Assembly: GCA_017881145.1 (NCBI GenBank)
Contig: JADGRG010000590.1
Coordinates: 1-5,651, forward strand
Direction: 5' to 3'
Length of the DNA: 5,651 bases
Source: Sandaracinaceae bacterium
GTDB lineage: Bacteria; Myxococcota_A; Polyangia; Polyangiales; JAFGIB01
A program made the translations under genes and the position numbers. Below are positions 4,665 to 5,651 of this stretch, piece by piece. Numbering within the stretch: position 1 is the first letter of the stretch; each line of letters opens with the position of its first letter. The notes below the pieces were generated by a model. That model saw only the letters and a list, made by a program, of their open reading frames with translations, did no database searches and was not told the DNA's origin.

Positions 4665-5651
4665 GAGCGGCGAAGTACCCCGGCACCGCGACGATCACGA
4701 GCGCCGACGCACTCACGATCGCCACTGTCGTGAGTGCGATCAGCGGTCCCAGCCCAACCACCAACGGAAAGCCCGTGACACTCGTTAGCGCATGAGACAA
4801 CAAGAGCTGGCCGTACAACCCGAACACCGCGCCGATCGAACAGCCCGTGAACAACAGGATCACGCTCTCCACCAGCAAGATGCGCCAGCCCTCCCAGCGC
4901 GTGAAACCCTGGCGTCGGATGCTGGCGATGCGCTCACGACGCTGCCAGATCATCGATGCGATCACACCTGCCATCGCGATGATCGCCGCAACGAGCACAA
5001 GGCGCGCGATTTCGCTCAGGCGCGCAAGACCGTGATGGCTGATGCGCTTCCACTCGCCTTCGCGCTCACCCGCAGTCTGCACAGCAAGGCCGCTCTGGGG
5101 GCCGAGCGCACGCGTGACCTCCGCCTTCAACTGCAACGCGGACGCGCCCGGCGTCGTGTCGATTGTCACTGCGCTCGCCGCCGTCGAACCCCAAGCGCGC
5201 GCATAGTCGTTGGAGTTGAGCACGATCGCGCCCGGAGGCCATCCACCGTTGGTGCTCAAGCCGGCGACGCGCAGCGTCGTTGGTTGTGGCGATGGCAGCG
5301 TGAAGCTCTCGCCAATGTGCAGATGTTTTTCGGACGCGATGGCTTCGGAGAGGATCGCCCAGCCGCCCGCGCGCAGGCGGGCATTGGCACGTGAGATGTC
5401 GCCGACAGTGAGCTGGTGCCGGGGCAACAGCTGCGCAGCCGTCGACGGCGGCGCGATTACCCATACCCGCCTGTTGCCGACGTCGAGAAAGCTCCCGCGG
5501 TACAGCCCGACGCTGCGTACACCCGGCAAGCCCACGAGCTTGTGCGCGACCCCACTGGGGAACGGTGTCGTGCCCAGCGTGTTCGCTTCGCCCGGCGGCG
5601 ACACCCACAGGTCGGCGGTGCGGTTCCATTCGCGTGCGGTTCGGTCCAGAC
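4633..5651 (-). CDS. FtsX/MacB-type ABC transporter permease, C-terminal part (5' end outside window)
   Basis: The frame is open to the right edge, so 338 residues of a longer protein are visible. A GTG at 5604 is probably internal: the preceding codons read LDRTAREWNRTADLWV, continuous in style. The visible N-terminal part is an extracytoplasmic MacB-like domain (LSEAIASEKHLHIGESFTL, then LRVAGLSTNGGWPPGAIVLN). The C-terminal FtsX domain has three hydrophobic segments, at about residues 200-220, 240-270 and 281-311 counted from that GTG. The cytoplasmic QRRERIASIRRQGFTRWEGW loop between the first two is typical of the coupling region to the ATPase, and the tail is PGYFAARARATMVKP. Family members use a partner ATPase for mechanotransmission, lipid or peptide export, rather than classic transport through the permease. 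Whether it handles the terpenoid is unknown; the 32-base overlap with the synthase argues for one transcript. The ATPase gene should lie upstream or elsewhere. Confidence 0.88.
   Translation of the reverse strand, partial: LDRTAREWNRTADLWVSPPGEANTLGTTPFPSGVAHKLVGLPGVRSVGLYRGSFLDVGNRRVWVIAPPSTAAQLLPRHQLTVGDISRANARLRAGGWAILSEAIASEKHLHIGESFTLPSPQPTTLRVAGLSTNGGWPPGAIVLNSNDYARAWGSTAASAVTIDTTPGASALQLKAEVTRALGPQSGLAVQTAGEREGEWKRISHHGLARLSEIARLVLVAAIIAMAGVIASMIWQRRERIASIRRQGFTRWEGWRILLVESVILLFTGCSIGAVFGLYGQLLLSHALTSVTGFPLVVGLGPLIALTTVAIVSASALVIVAVPGYFAARARATMVKPA

Noticed and set aside
4792..5394. 200-codon plus-strand open frame opposite the permease
   Set aside because: Arg/Ala/Asp-rich antisense shadow; the minus strand encodes membrane segments and a MacB-like domain.
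1..5651. tRNA, rRNA, CRISPR array, insertion sequence or attachment site
   Set aside because: No direct-repeat array, transposase-like frame, cloverleaf or terminal inverted repeats were seen on reading both strands; nearly all of the window is accounted for by coding sequence.

Overview
The window is GC-rich, densely packed DNA with every supportable gene on the minus strand. Start codons are often GTG or TTG and most junctions overlap or nearly touch. This fits a high-GC actinobacterium. The FtsX-type permease and the DUF2600-type terpene synthase remind me of soil Thermoleophilia (Solirubrobacterales), but that placement is from memory and no marker gene confirms it.

In transcription order (right to left) there are two blocks. 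Block 1 (5651 to about 2183) holds the C-terminal part of an FtsX/MacB-type ABC transporter permease that runs off the right edge. Next comes a class I 'large terpene synthase' of the YtpB/tetraprenyl-beta-curcumene synthase family (DUF2600), whose start overlaps the permease end. Then comes a soluble bacterial cytochrome P450, whose AGGAGG ribosome binding site overlaps the stop codon of the synthase. The synthase-P450 junction looks translationally coupled, as expected for a two-step pathway: a long prenyl diphosphate is cyclised to a hydrocarbon or alcohol and then oxidised. A weak hairpin plus T-tract follows the P450 stop.

Block 2 (about 2094 to 98) lies across an 88-base gap that contains three short inverted repeats. 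It holds three consecutive genes for thioredoxin-fold, peroxiredoxin-like proteins that appear to be paralogues. All three keep the peroxiredoxin scaffold landmarks, but none has a cysteine at the peroxidatic position. By-eye alignment puts an aspartate there in each. A further gene seems to begin at the left edge, overlapping the last peroxiredoxin-like stop; only about 33 codons are visible and its function is unknown.

The most interesting feature is the combination of an uncharacterised DUF2600 terpene synthase, a coupled P450, an adjacent permease and a tandem trio of cysteine-less peroxiredoxin-like proteins. Whether the trio serves the terpene pathway is a hypothesis. No prenyl diphosphate synthase, ferredoxin, reductase, RNA gene, mobile element or CRISPR array was found.
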